A stretch of 64,000 nucleotides of DNA from Trichomonas vaginalis G3 (Eukaryota > Parabasalia > Trichomonadida > Trichomonadidae), in NCBI RefSeq assembly GCF_026262505.1, contig NC_067204.1, positions 25,327,300 to 25,391,299 of the forward strand, given 5' to 3'. Positions 52,502 through 62,676 of this stretch are shown in pieces (position 1 is the stretch's first letter; each line of letters opens with the position of its first letter). The notes under the pieces are model-generated. The model was not told the origin of the DNA. It was given only the letters and a program-made list of their open reading frames with translations, and made no database searches. Made by a program: the position numbers and the translations under genes.

Positions 52502-52559
52502 GAAAAAATAACACTTTTTCTATTAAACCGTTTACAATTTGAATTTTGTTGCTGAATTC

Positions 52560-52866
52560 AGCAAAAATATAATTTAGGGTAGATGGGTATATCTAACCTC
52601 TTTTCTAACCTCTTTTCTAACCTCATGAATTTTCATGAATTTTATACAGAAAATGCTTGTTTTGAGGTCGAGCCACTTTTGGCTCCACCGTATTCTTTCA
52701 ACCAAAACTCATGAATTCGGCAAAAATATATTTTAGGGTAGAAGGTTAGATATAACCTCTTTTCTAACCTCTTTTCTACCCTCTTGAATTTGTCATGAGT
52801 TTTCCCGAAATAAAAAATAAAGTTGGTTTTTTTAAAAAAATATTTTTTTATTTTTATTGTAAGAAC
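52560..52866. other. Non-coding Polinton spacer with repeats
   Basis: Contains two relatives of the sequence near 40405: TTAGGGTAGATGGGTATATC.. and, at 52737-52793, a near-copy of GTAGAAGGTTAGATATAACC. Possibly remains of element ends or a shared regulatory block. No gene. Confidence 0.6.
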
Positions 52867-53781
52867 ATGTTAGCAACAACAGCACCAAACTCGTTAGTCA
52901 TGAACCCAACTTCAATGTTAGTAGAGATGAAAAGCTTCATTCCTTCTTCATATACTTTCGAAACAAAAATCCAGAAGATAAAGCAAGAACTTTTAACAAG
53001 TACTTTGGACTGTTGTGCGAAAGATGAAACAAATGAACAGTATCTTTATGACATGCAGGACCTCATCGACCATTTACCCAAATTGCCTGAAATCCAGCAA
53101 CAAAAGCTTACTATTCCAGAATTCGATGAAATAGAAGTCAAAGCAACTGACTCAGTAGAAATAAAGAAGTTCATACGAAAGGTTAACTATGAGTTTCTTG
53201 GATTTCATTGCAACCACAAAGTCATGGACAAAGATTGCGATATGGTATATAAGAACATCTCTGACATATACAAATCTGGGGAGTTTAAGACCTACGACAA
53301 CTTTGTTTCGTTAGTTGCTGAATGTGTATGGCAGATAAGAGATAAAGATAGAAGAGGTAAGATATGGAATGAACAGATAAAACCCGCAACTTTTGAGTTA
53401 AAGAGAGCAATTGACGCCTTAGTCATACTAGCAGGTAAGGTTTCAGAATATAACGCAAAAATGAACCCGCAATGTTCAAAATGTAAGGCAGCAATTAGGA
53501 AATATAACTACTCCGTCAAAGAGATAGAACGTATGAGAAACGACTATGCTGACTTAAAGAGGGAGGCAGAGAAACCAGCAGAAGATAAAATGGACATGTT
53601 GACATTTCTAAACAAAAACTATCCAACAGCTGACGATTTCCTTCTTTCAGATGTCAAGAAGAAATATAAAGAAACCTTCGGCATTGTTAAAACATTCGAT
53701 GTACTGACAGAAGAAATAGAAGCTACGAAATTGTTTAGAATTTCACGAATTCACAATGTTTACCATGTAAAACGCTTATAA
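52867..53781 (+). CDS. Polinton part: 304-aa unknown protein
   Basis: Whole from ATG 52867, the better start because it follows the T-rich leader. A Cys pair (CSKC) sits at about residues 223-226, then helical segments; the C-terminus (FRISRIHNVYHVKRL) is basic. Could be replication-associated. The extreme C-terminal coding sequence is partly copied in the repeat downstream. Confidence 0.6.
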   Translation: MLATTAPNSLVMNPTSMLVEMKSFIPSSYTFETKIQKIKQELLTSTLDCCAKDETNEQYLYDMQDLIDHLPKLPEIQQQKLTIPEFDEIEVKATDSVEIKKFIRKVNYEFLGFHCNHKVMDKDCDMVYKNISDIYKSGEFKTYDNFVSLVAECVWQIRDKDRRGKIWNEQIKPATFELKRAIDALVILAGKVSEYNAKMNPQCSKCKAAIRKYNYSVKEIERMRNDYADLKREAEKPAEDKMDMLTFLNKNYPTADDFLLSDVKKKYKETFGIVKTFDVLTEEIEATKLFRISRIHNVYHVKRL

Positions 53782-54030
53782 AATAACTGGGGTAGAAATG
53801 AGGGTAGAAAACGGGGTAGATATACCCTTCTACCCTAAAATATATTTTTATTGAATTCTGAGTAAAATTCTGAGTAAAATATATTTTAGGGCTTGTGTCA
53901 AACCGTTGAGTTTTCACAAAATTTAAAAAATAACGTTTACCATGTAAAACGCTTATAAAATAACTGGGGTAGAAATGAGGGTAGAAAACGGGGTAGATAT
54001 ACCCTTCTACCCTAAAATATATTTTTGCTG
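53756..54030. repeat. Two direct copies of a ~95-bp sequence
   Basis: 53756-53850 and 53936-54030 are near-identical: GTTTACCATGTAAAACGCTT.., then a GGTAGAAA.../GGTAGATAT...TACCCTTCTACCC stretch. The first copy includes the end of the upstream coding frame, so the second looks like a local duplication. Confidence 0.85.
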
Positions 54031-54163
54031 AAAAAAATGACCAAATTTCATGAAATTTCTCTAGACCGACTTTTACAGGGGTAGCCAAAACTCATGAAAA
54101 TCGTGAAAAATAACAGAGTATTTTGACAACTTCAAACAAGTAGAGTAGATGAACTCTTTATTT

Positions 54164-55034
54164 TTATTGACTTTTTACAATTTGAACTTTGTTCGCGTAG
54201 ATATGAATTCTGAAAGAAGTATGAGGGTCTTGTATGACTTTGTACTTCTCCCATAGTTCATGTCTGTCAAACTTACCTGCCATGGACTCTTTCATAAGTT
54301 CCATGAAATCGTCTTCGGACAATCCAGGGAAAAGTATGATATCAGTAAGTATTCTCTTTACATCCTTACTTAAACTCTTTGCTGTCTGTACACAAATGAC
54401 AACTGAGATGTTAAAGTGTCTGAGCTTCTTAAGAATTCGACACATGTCTTGTTCTCTATTCTTTAACAAAGGATGAGAAGCAAAGTCATCTAAAATAAGA
54501 AGACATCTGTGAGGGTAAGTCTTCCAATCGTAAGATTGCAATTTCTTCGAAATGTATTCTATCTCTTTCTGTTTGTTTCTGAAGTGTTTCTTCTCTAATA
54601 TTCTCTGCATTTCCTCATTTGGGTCTTTAAACTTCGAATTGACATACTCATTTATAGCATTGTACTTCAAAACTCTTCTTTGGTACTTCTTTATCCAATC
54701 TAACAACTCAGTATCCTTTATACATACTAACTTAGACTTCTTTATAATATCTTTGAACGAATTTACGGTTTGGTCAAATTGACCAAGTACTACAAATGAC
54801 AACTAACTCATAAAATGGGTTCTTCTCATCTAGTTCTTGTTGTTGTGCAGCCATTTTAAGATAAGTGAAAGTCTTACCCGACCCAGGCGGTGCAATTAGA
54901 CCTGTTATACCATTCTGAGCAAATAGGAACTTGTCATGTATGGGTTTTATCTGAGCATTTTCTAACTTCCTCTTGTTCTTGTTTAAAACATTCTCAAATT
55001 TCTTGTCAATGTCAGCAAACTTTTTTTCTAACAT
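54164..55034 (-). pseudogene. Polinton part: FtsK/HerA-type packaging ATPase
   Basis: Walker A LIAPPGSGKTFTYLK near the N-terminus, Walker B-like CLLILDDFA, and the sensor area VVICVQTAKSL. This A32-like ATPase pumps viral DNA into capsids and is a defining Polinton/virophage gene. Divergent from the gene at 55071. Broken, about one or two breaks. Confidence 0.82.
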
Positions 55035-55070
55035 ATTTTTAGAAAAATTAAAATTTTTATCTTTTTGAAA

Positions 55071-55526
55071 ATGTCTAGCGATTTCGCTATCTATATTCGA
55101 GACAAGCTTTTCGACAGCAAAACATCTGTCGACCATAAAATCTTACATAGTGTAAACAAGAAAGGGGAATTTGTTCTAAAGTTCTGTTTCTGGGAATATG
55201 ACAAGAACCATAAAACATTAAGCAGAGAAGTCTTAAAATTTGTCAATGACAGACTTGTTGACAGAGATGACACCGATTGGAAAGATGAAGTCCAACAAAA
55301 TTTCTTAGAATGCAAAGAAGACACATGCGCTGTTCTTGAAGATGAAATAGGAAACAGAATAGAAGAGCTATTAAAGGACAAAGAACTTTTACATAAATAT
55401 GGTTCTGAGAAATTTGACATAACTCCACCAGAAAAGAAGAAGAAGAGAGAGAAGAAAGAAAAGAAAGTAGAAGAAGAGAAAAAAGAACCTGAACCAGAGC
55501 CAGAGAAGAAGAAATTTGACATGTAA
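55071..55526 (+). CDS. Polinton part: 151-aa protein with charged tail
   Basis: Whole from ATG 55071. A helical N-terminal domain is followed by a long Lys/Glu-rich tail from about residue 118 (KKKKREKKEKK, EPEPEPE). Convergent with the next gene, only 16 bp apart. Unknown. Confidence 0.6.
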   Translation: MSSDFAIYIRDKLFDSKTSVDHKILHSVNKKGEFVLKFCFWEYDKNHKTLSREVLKFVNDRLVDRDDTDWKDEVQQNFLECKEDTCAVLEDEIGNRIEELLKDKELLHKYGSEKFDITPPEKKKKREKKEKKVEEEKKEPEPEPEKKKFDM

Positions 55527-55542
55527 AAATAAAATTTTATTT

Positions 55543-55962
55543 TTAGAACATTTCTGGGTCAATGTCAATGTTCTCTTCCTCTTTAGGAGCAAACACTGGC
55601 TTAGACTCTAAAATCTTTTTACCCAATTTACCTTGAACTTCAACTATCTTAGACTCATAATATTCATAGTCGTCTGTCTTCTTTGGTTCATAAGGTATAA
55701 CAAGTTTGTATGCTTTACCTTCTTCGAGTTTTGAGAACTTTCTGTCAAAATTTTCTTTGACTGTTAACAAACCTTCTATGTCTAAGTCTTCAAATTTCGC
55801 ACCATTTTTAGTCACAATAGCAAACTTAACTGGTTCGATGTTCCAAACTTTGTCAAATGAAGACTTTTCAAAATGGTAGAAGTAAACATTCAAATATATG
55901 AATGGGTCTAGTTCTTCTTTAAGTCCTGACATATACTTGTTTACTGAGATGAATTTCGTCAT
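55543..55962 (-). CDS. Polinton part: 139-aa unknown protein
   Basis: Whole, ATG 55962. Beta-rich first half, charged second half. Possibly a small DNA-binding or virion protein. Unknown family. Confidence 0.6.
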   Translation of the reverse strand: MTKFISVNKYMSGLKEELDPFIYLNVYFYHFEKSSFDKVWNIEPVKFAIVTKNGAKFEDLDIEGLLTVKENFDRKFSKLEEGKAYKLVIPYEPKKTDDYEYYESKIVEVQGKLGKKILESKPVFAPKEEENIDIDPEMF

Positions 55963-56004
55963 CTTTTCTATCGGATAAAAAAATTTTTTTTTTTAAAAAA
56001 CGTT

Positions 56005-56333
56005 TTAAAATGGTATGCCATATAGCTTCTTGAATTTGTTAAGATATAGTCTAACGTATTTTCCATCTGTATCTCTAGCGTTTACATAAGCATAGCCCGC
56101 CTTAGTAAAACATACTTGTAATTTTCTATAGTTTACGCCGGTATAAAAGTAGAAGAGTCTTGTTCTTCGCTATAGTAGTAAAACTCCAACGTATGCTTAC
56201 CATAGTCTGTAATTTCAATTGCTTCGTCTTCTAGTTTGTCGACAAATTCGAATACAATATCTCCAATTTTGCCTATGTTCTTATTGTTTTTCAGAACAAG
56301 TGACCCAGCGTAAGTTTTCAAGTCTATTGTCAT
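56005..56333 (-). pseudogene. Polinton part: small unknown protein
   Basis: A beta-rich start (MTIDLKTYAGSLVLKNNKNIG) and a basic end (YVRLYLNKFKKLYGIPF). Overlaps the start of the HNH gene next to it. Broken. Confidence 0.4.
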
Positions 56334-56589
56334 TTCTTATATGGTTTATATGGTCTACAAAAGGTAGATTGTTAGAGTTCGGTATAAAATGAGTTGCAAT
56401 GACAATATGTTTAAAATAGTTTTTTCCACCCATCTTCATAAGAGCATATCCGTCATTTCGCTCCCATTCGCTTAAAACTCTTTTTGTCTTTTTGTTTCTG
56501 ACTTCAAATGACTCACAACAGTGAATTTCATATTTCTCATCTAACAAACAAGTTTCCCAACGGTCTTTTCCAACAAAATCAGCGTACAT
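56281..56589 (-). CDS. Polinton part: HNH endonuclease (NUMOD4-HNH type)
   Basis: 102 aa, ATG 56589. YEIHCCESFEVRNKKTKRVLS is the NUMOD4-like part, followed by an HNH motif in VDHINHIRNDNRLENLRWVT (D-H-I-N..N-R..N). HNH enzymes of this size are typical of selfish homing genes and phage genes. It has the same domain family as gene 2 of the GC-richer block but is clearly different in sequence and codon use. Whole. Confidence 0.75.
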   Translation of the reverse strand: MYADFVGKDRWETCLLDEKYEIHCCESFEVRNKKTKRVLSEWERNDGYALMKMGGKNYFKHIVIATHFIPNSNNLPFVDHINHIRNDNRLENLRWVTCSEKQ

Positions 56590-56623
56590 TTCAAATAAAA
56601 TAAAAAAATATTTTTTTTAAAAT

Positions 56624-57856
56624 TTACTCAGAAAAATTTTTCTTTGTATATACGCCGTTCTGAACATCTAAAAGATTTTTGACATTTGCCAAGAATGTTC
56701 GTTTAGAAGCTGCCATATAACCATATTCTTGACAATACTGTTTATATTCATCGTACAATGACCTTTCATCTAAACACTCAAAGTTAGTCTCATCTATAAA
56801 CAGTTCATATACACTCTTGTTTGCTTCTAACAATGTTTGTCTCTCTTCGGTATATGGAATTTGTCTTGGATTGAACTTAGAAATATCTAATGTCATGAAA
56901 TATGAGAACAAGTGGTTGTAAAAGTTAGGTGTCAAAGTTTCTGCTAAGTCGTCAAAATATTCTGTATCTTGCATATGAGAATCTGACGTTCTGACAACTA
57001 CATATCTTCTGTCAGAACTTTCTAACTTCATCGGAACAGCATTGTTTGAAACCATAATGAAATTTGCAACATTTTCACAAACTCTTTGGTCTTTATATTT
57101 TCTTTCAACAACTCCAACTTTGTCTGTTATAAGACTCTTCAAAGCATCCGAGTTCAAAACTTTTGTTGTATCTATACTTTGAAGTTCATTGCAAACTATA
57201 AGTTTCATATTCTCTATTGAAGAGTTAAATTTACCGCAGATGTTTTCTAAGTTTGTCATATTAGGGTTCGAATAGCCCTCTAACAGTTTGCACAAAATAT
57301 CTGTAAAGAAAGTGTTCTTACCAGTTCCTTGTTTTCCAATTATAATGAGAGCAGTTTCATTTTAGCACTTGGATGTTGTAAGATGTTTGCAAACCAACAT
57401 AAGATATACTCATAGACTCTTTCGTTTCCATTGCATATAATTTCTTTGACATGGTCTAACCAAGCTTCTATAACATTTTCTTTCCATTCTACTTGTTCAT
57501 ATTTATATCCAGTGAAGATAGAATAGAATTTTGGAGATGGTGTATAGAACTTTATACCACGAACTGAAAAATCTTCTAACTTTGACAATAAGATATCCCA
57601 AGCATCTAACATCTTCATACCAACTTGTACGACTTTTATTTTCTTAAGTTTCTGTCTACATTCTTGTTCTGAAACTATGTTGCTCTTGGTTTGTTAAAGA
57701 CAACATCCCATTCTTTCATGACATACATTCTGGGGCAGAGTCAACATAAATGACTAAACGTTTCAAATTCTCGACTGCTTTGTTATAGTCTCGAAATGGA
57801 CACATATTTCTGAACGCTTGGAAGTCATAAAAATCTGAAACGTCTATTCTGTACAT
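56624..57856 (-). pseudogene. Polinton part: D5-like SF3 helicase
   Basis: Superfamily 3 helicase of the D5/primase-helicase type: Walker A IGKQGTGKNTFF, then LKLIVCNELQS, SLITDKVGVVERKY, ANFIMVSNNAVPMKL (sensor) and RRYVVVRTSD. The N-terminal start (MYRIDVSDFYDFQ) lies at 57856, though the N-terminal part is short compared with the usual primase-helicase. Replication helicase. Broken. Confidence 0.8.
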
Positions 57857-57887
57857 TTTTATAAAAATAAAAAAAAATATTTTTTTT

Positions 57888-58699
57888 ATTCTTGACTTTG
57901 TTGTTGCATTTGTTCCATTTGTTGCATTTGTTGTTCTTGAGCTATTTGTTGTTGAAGTTGTTCTTGTAGTACAATACTTTCACCAGTTGCATCTTCCAAT
58001 TCGAAACTTTCTGCCGTCATTGACAAATACATAGAGAACATAAAGTTTTACAGGAACAAAGTTTGCGTCAACTAAGGTTAAGTTTATGTTTGCTAAAGTG
58101 TTGAGTTTACTAAAGCTTGAAAACTCTGCATTCGAATGAACAATAGGCAAACCAGCAGAGAAAGTGTTGTTTATACGCATGAGTAATCTTTTTGGTCATA
58201 GTAGTTTCTGTCGACATTCGAATAGCACTTTGAACCTAAGTTTGAAACAATATATAATAGGTGTACTTAAAGTCAATGGAACAGACAAACCTTGTATGAC
58301 ACCTTTTCCTGTTATAGGAAACTGTTGGTAGTAAAAACCAGATATAAGTTTTGTATTATAGCTCATATCGTTTATAGTAAACTCAGTCGGACATCCAAAC
58401 ATAATGAAACCTGCTCTAGTTGCAGCACATGTTACACTCGTACGTAAAGTAATTAAATAAAAGTCAACAAAAACTGTTGGTGGTATATCTGAGTAAGTAT
58501 CTTCAAAGGAGTATTTTTTACCATTCACAACAATAAAGTCTTTCTGGTGTCAAAAGAGCAAAACAGGCTTTTAGTCGTCATTGTGTTTAAGGTTAGTTTA
58601 CAATATCGTCCTTGAGGACTTTGTAAGTTTGTTGTTATAGAATTATATGACTCAGGGTTTTTAGTCGTAATAGTATAAAACCATTATGTCTTCTGCCAT
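57888..58699 (-). pseudogene. Polinton part: probable minor capsid/penton-like protein
   Basis: Beta-rich segments (FVDFYLITLRTSVTCAATRAGF, GLSVPLTLSTPIIYCF) end in a Gln/Met-rich tail. Position beside capsid and replication genes and beta-strand composition suggest a single-jelly-roll minor capsid protein; weak evidence. Broken. Confidence 0.45.
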
Positions 58700-58704
58700 T
58701 TTAC

Positions 58705-59241
58705 TTAGCAAATAAATTTTAATGAAATGTTGTGGTCGTCAAATATTTTTATGACGTCTGGGAAACTATATTTTAAGTTCAACGTTTCACCTCCTTTCAT
58801 AACGTATATCTTGTCAATGACATTATATGAAACACCACAGCAACTAATGTCGGGTTCTATTTCTTTGATGTTTATATCGTCTGCCTCTGTCAAAAGTTTC
58901 AATAGTTCTTTCAAAACTTCATGAGGTGCAATGACATATGAGTTCACTTTTACAGGGTTGTGTTCGACCAAGTTTAACATTATACCAAAGCCTGACAAAT
59001 CTTTCTCCTGAGTTTTAAGTTTGTCTTTAAGTTGTTGGTAGTCGTTTCGAATATCTGCAACAGAACTTAAGTCTCTGCTAACTTCAGGGTATGTTGGTTG
59101 TTCTTTTACAGGAACTATTGTTATACCATCTTCGTCTTCGTATGGTTTCCCCACTTCAACATCTCTTTCTTTGACATTGACAACAACACTTTGACTGTTT
59201 GTTTGAGTTGGTGAATTTAACTTCACATCTGCCATCGCCAT
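58705..59241 (-). CDS. Polinton part: 178-aa unknown protein
   Basis: Whole, ATG 59241. Disordered acidic first third, then a coiled coil (residues about 62-85) and a compact alpha/beta C-terminus. Possibly a virion accessory protein. Confidence 0.6.
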   Translation of the reverse strand: MAMADVKLNSPTQTNSQSVVVNVKERDVEVGKPYEDEDGITIVPVKEQPTYPEVSRDLSSVADIRNDYQQLKDKLKTQEKDLSGFGIMLNLVEHNPVKVNSYVIAPHEVLKELLKLLTEADDINIKEIEPDISCCGVSYNVIDKIYVMKGGETLNLKYSFPDVIKIFDDHNISLKFIC

Positions 59242-59302
59242 TAAACCTTTTGAAACATTACGCTTCTATTTTTCGGAAATGACATTTTACTTAGAATAAA
59301 AA

Positions 59303-59630
59303 ATGGACGTATTCGAGTATCTCTTCGAATTGAAGCAAAACAAAGTTTACACACAAAACAATACAAGTTCATTGACAGAATAGTTCTTTATACAAACAAT
59401 GGTAAATGTTATAGAATAGCAGTCTTTGCTGAACCAAAATATTTCATAAAGCAAAGAAAGTTGGTATAACTGAAATGGTGAAAGTTCTTGAAGCAGACAA
59501 AAATATAACAACAAAACTTACAGATATTTCTAAAGGTAAGTTTATAATACAATTTTATGTCAAAACTGGCGTACTGTCAATATTTGACGGAGAGAAGTCA
59601 GTTCAAGAACAACTTACTGACCTGCTGCCA
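59303..59630 (+). pseudogene. Polinton part: small unknown protein
   Basis: Begins MDVFEYLFELKQNKVYTQ. A later portion reads KFIIQFYVKTGVLSIFDGEK. Lies between two structural genes on the opposite strand. Broken. Confidence 0.4.
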
Positions 59631-61221
59631 AAATCTGCTCGATGGAAGCTGTCGTTATGCCAATCTGAGGAGCCCCAGCAGGTTTCATCGAACGAATTTT
59701 CAAAAGAGCATCTTCCGTGAAAAGTGCTATTGGTTTTTGTAAACTTCTTTGCTTTCAATTCATCTGGACCGTCTCTGTCACCAGTATATTGTATTTGAAC
59801 TGTACCAACAGTTGAAATACCACCCATAAAGTCTTCTGAGTCAGCAAATGGAATGCCAAGCCAAAAGTTTGAACGGTCTCCATTTGTATATTGAAGTTTT
59901 TTGACCTCCTGTATGGGTCCATACTTTCACATATGGCATAATAGAACTTTGCATTTCAGGGTTAATGGTTGTTGTGAAGTTGTTGTTAAAGTTCATAGCA
60001 TCTAATGTCAAGTTGTATGACCTCATATCCTCAACTGTAGAATATTCTTCTCTTGGATAGTATTTGCCATCTATGTTTATATGATATTTAATACCAGGGT
60101 TGTAGAAACAAGAATAGTCATTTATAGTTCGTCTGAACAGTACAAACATAGTATCTGCATGTTTCATTGCAGTTGTTAAGGCAATATCTGTTCTTGCACC
60201 TGGGTCAGCACTTTGGTTTCCAACTTCACCTGCAAAAGTCTTTGACAGATATTTGGTGTATAGGGAACATAAGTGGAACTGCAATATATTTGGCAGCTAA
60301 AGCATTTGAAATATCTGGGTCCAACATATAGACTGCAAGTCTGCTTTCTATTCTCTTGCATTCAAACTTTTCGCATGTAAACTTAACTGGGTCCCAAGCA
60401 GTTCCAGCAGCATTGAAATAATAGTTTACTTCATTGTTGAAGTTTGAGAAACCAAAGTCTAAGTCAACTTTGTCTTTGCAAAAGTCACAGAACTTGGCTC
60501 CACCAGTTCCAGCTACAGTAATGCTGAATGGGTCTTGTGTTGGTGCAATGACTAAGTTATTTTTGCTTGGAGTAAGTTCAATAGAAATTTTTCCTGCCCA
60601 GTTTGGTAAGTATCTTAAAAACCTGAAGATGAGGAAAGATGACAAAGGAACTCTAAGTTTCAGTTTTACTTTAGTGGCAGCAGTTCCATCTGAACCAGAA
60701 AGGTTAACATAAACTCCTGGAACGTTAGGGTCAAGTCTTCTTATTTTCTCAATATTTGCATACTGGTCTGTTTGTTCTCTAGCTTGTGGTTGTACTGAGT
60801 TTCTCAAAGCGAACCATTCATAGTTTGCCCATGTTACTGTTTGAACTAAGTCAGAGTTAGAATATATCTTATATCCCATGAAACTTTCTGGAGCATATTG
60901 GTATCCGACATAGAAAATTCCATTGCAACCTTTCTTGTCAGACAACTTGGCAGAAGGTTTTATTTCAATGTCTTGTTCCACGTATAAGAAATGAGTTGTC
61001 AATAGAAATATATGAAACCTGTCGCAAGCAATATCTACTGTTGTTGAAGAACCTTCTCCAAACTCACCTACGTTTCCATAAGAAACAGCAGTTGTATATT
61101 CGTAAGTTCCAGGAACTATTTCTGACCTTCTAATGGCATTGTCGCATTCGTTATACCATTCGGAAACATTTCCATTCATAGCATCCAAAACTGTTGGCGT
61201 TATATTCTGAGCGGCGTACAT
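59613..61221 (-). pseudogene. Polinton part: major capsid protein, double-jelly-roll type
   Basis: About 535 codons beginning MYAAQNITPTVLDAMNGNVS. Long runs of beta-strand sequence, with YVEQDIEIKPSA, WANYEWFALRN, VPLSSFLIFRFLRYLPNW and a final APQIGITTASIEQILAAG. Size, position and strand richness fit the double-jelly-roll capsid proteins of Polintons and related viruses. No diagnostic residue can be proven by eye. Broken but mostly readable. Confidence 0.6.
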
Positions 61222-61253
61222 TTCATATGAGTAAAAATATAGAATAGTTGGAT

Positions 61254-62238
61254 TTATATGTCATAATAGAACCCACGTGGACCAAGCTTTACTTTCTTCC
61301 TGACTGAGTTTTTAACTCTTCTTTTTCCTTCATTGCCCTCTGCTTCAAGTTGTTGCATCTTTGCATTATGTTCATCTAGTATGTTGCAAATTTCCCATGT
61401 CCTTTTTTGCCTTTTGGCTCTGGTCGCCCATCTCAGGTAACCTATATCCTAGAAAGAGTTTGTCATAGTCTGTATTTGAGTCTTTGCGTATTGTTTGCAT
61501 GACTCTTTCCTGAGTTTCTGGTTCAAGCTCTTCAAACAGAGCTTGTCCATATGGAATAAGCTCGTTTCCAAATATATGTTTTTGTAGCCATTCTGGTTTT
61601 CTTTCCATGTTACCAACTATATCTTTTGTGAATGGGAAAGCTTTTACCCAATCTTTCAGTCTTGCGTCGTTTATTTCTGTAGTTGGTTTTATTTTGTCAA
61701 GGAACATGTTTTTCAATACTAACATTTCATTTGGTACTGTCCATTTGAGTTTACTTAAATATTCATCCCTTCTCGGTTCATTGTCTGCAAAGTAAGTTTT
61801 TATGACATTTTGTAAACTTTCGTTTGCAAGGTCATGTACAATAGGTTCTCTTCCTTCTCTATCCCTAACTTTCTTTCTAAACTCTTCACCAAATATACCA
61901 TCTTTATGGTTCTGTGTAGTTCTTTGAGATAAATGTTCTAGAACGTCAGGTGTTATATTTCCATCAGCCATGTTCATTTCATACTGGTCCAAAATATCTG
62001 CATGTTTCATATCTTTCAATGGCATTAAAGCCGCGCTGAAAATACCAGCTATATCTGGTTCACCATTGACTTCCATTGCGTCTACAACTTCTTGGAATTG
62101 TGGTTGTAAGTTTATGAACCACCTATCCGGATTAGCTTTATGACCCCATCTCATTGTAGTTCCATCGTCTGCAGAAACAAAAGTAGGTTTGTTTCCATCT
62201 TGGTTAGGTTCTGAATGAACTTTAAACAATGTTTTCAT
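61254..62238 (-). pseudogene. Polinton part: large unknown protein next to capsid gene
   Basis: Mixed helical protein starting MKTLFKVHSEPNQDGN, with a basic Lys/Arg-rich end (KRRVKNSVRKKVKLG). Position between capsid and the coiled-coil genes suggests a virion assembly protein or protease, but I see no Cys-protease triad and do not call one. Nearly whole. Confidence 0.5.
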
Positions 62239-62676
62239 TTCTATATGTTTTCTTGAAATTTAACCTTTTATTTTCACCGAGTTCATCCGAAGATTGAACG
62301 TTAAATGCTCGTAAGTAAAAAGGGTTGTTGTATTTGTGTACATTTTCTTTCAGTACTTCCATTCTATGCTGAATATTTTCATCTGATGTTGGAGTCTTTT
62401 GTATGTCGGCAAACATTTTTCGATATTCTTCTACTATGTCAGCCGAATTTTTTTAGACTCTTGGAAATATTCCATATTCTCCGCATACTCTTGTTGAGGG
62501 TCAAGATTTTTCGGCTGTTCCAAATCTTCATCTAGTTCTGTGAAGTTAGTTTCCAAAGGAAGGACTTGTTCGTTTCCTTCAGGCTCTTCTAGCTGTTGTT
62601 GCTGAACTATTTCTTCCATGTCTGGTTGTATCTGAACTTCTTCCTGTGGAGTTTCTTGTACCTCATCTGCTGGCAT
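62222..62676 (-). pseudogene. Polinton part: acidic glutamine-rich protein(s)
   Basis: One part is acidic and Gln/Glu-rich (EEVQIQPDMEEIVQQQQL), the other helical and basic (MFADIQKTPTSDENIQHRME). Could be one or two small genes. Unknown function. Broken. Confidence 0.4.

Noticed and set aside
54240-54800. Plus-strand frames of 76-80 codons over the ATPase
   Set aside because: Antisense shadows of the conserved ATPase region.
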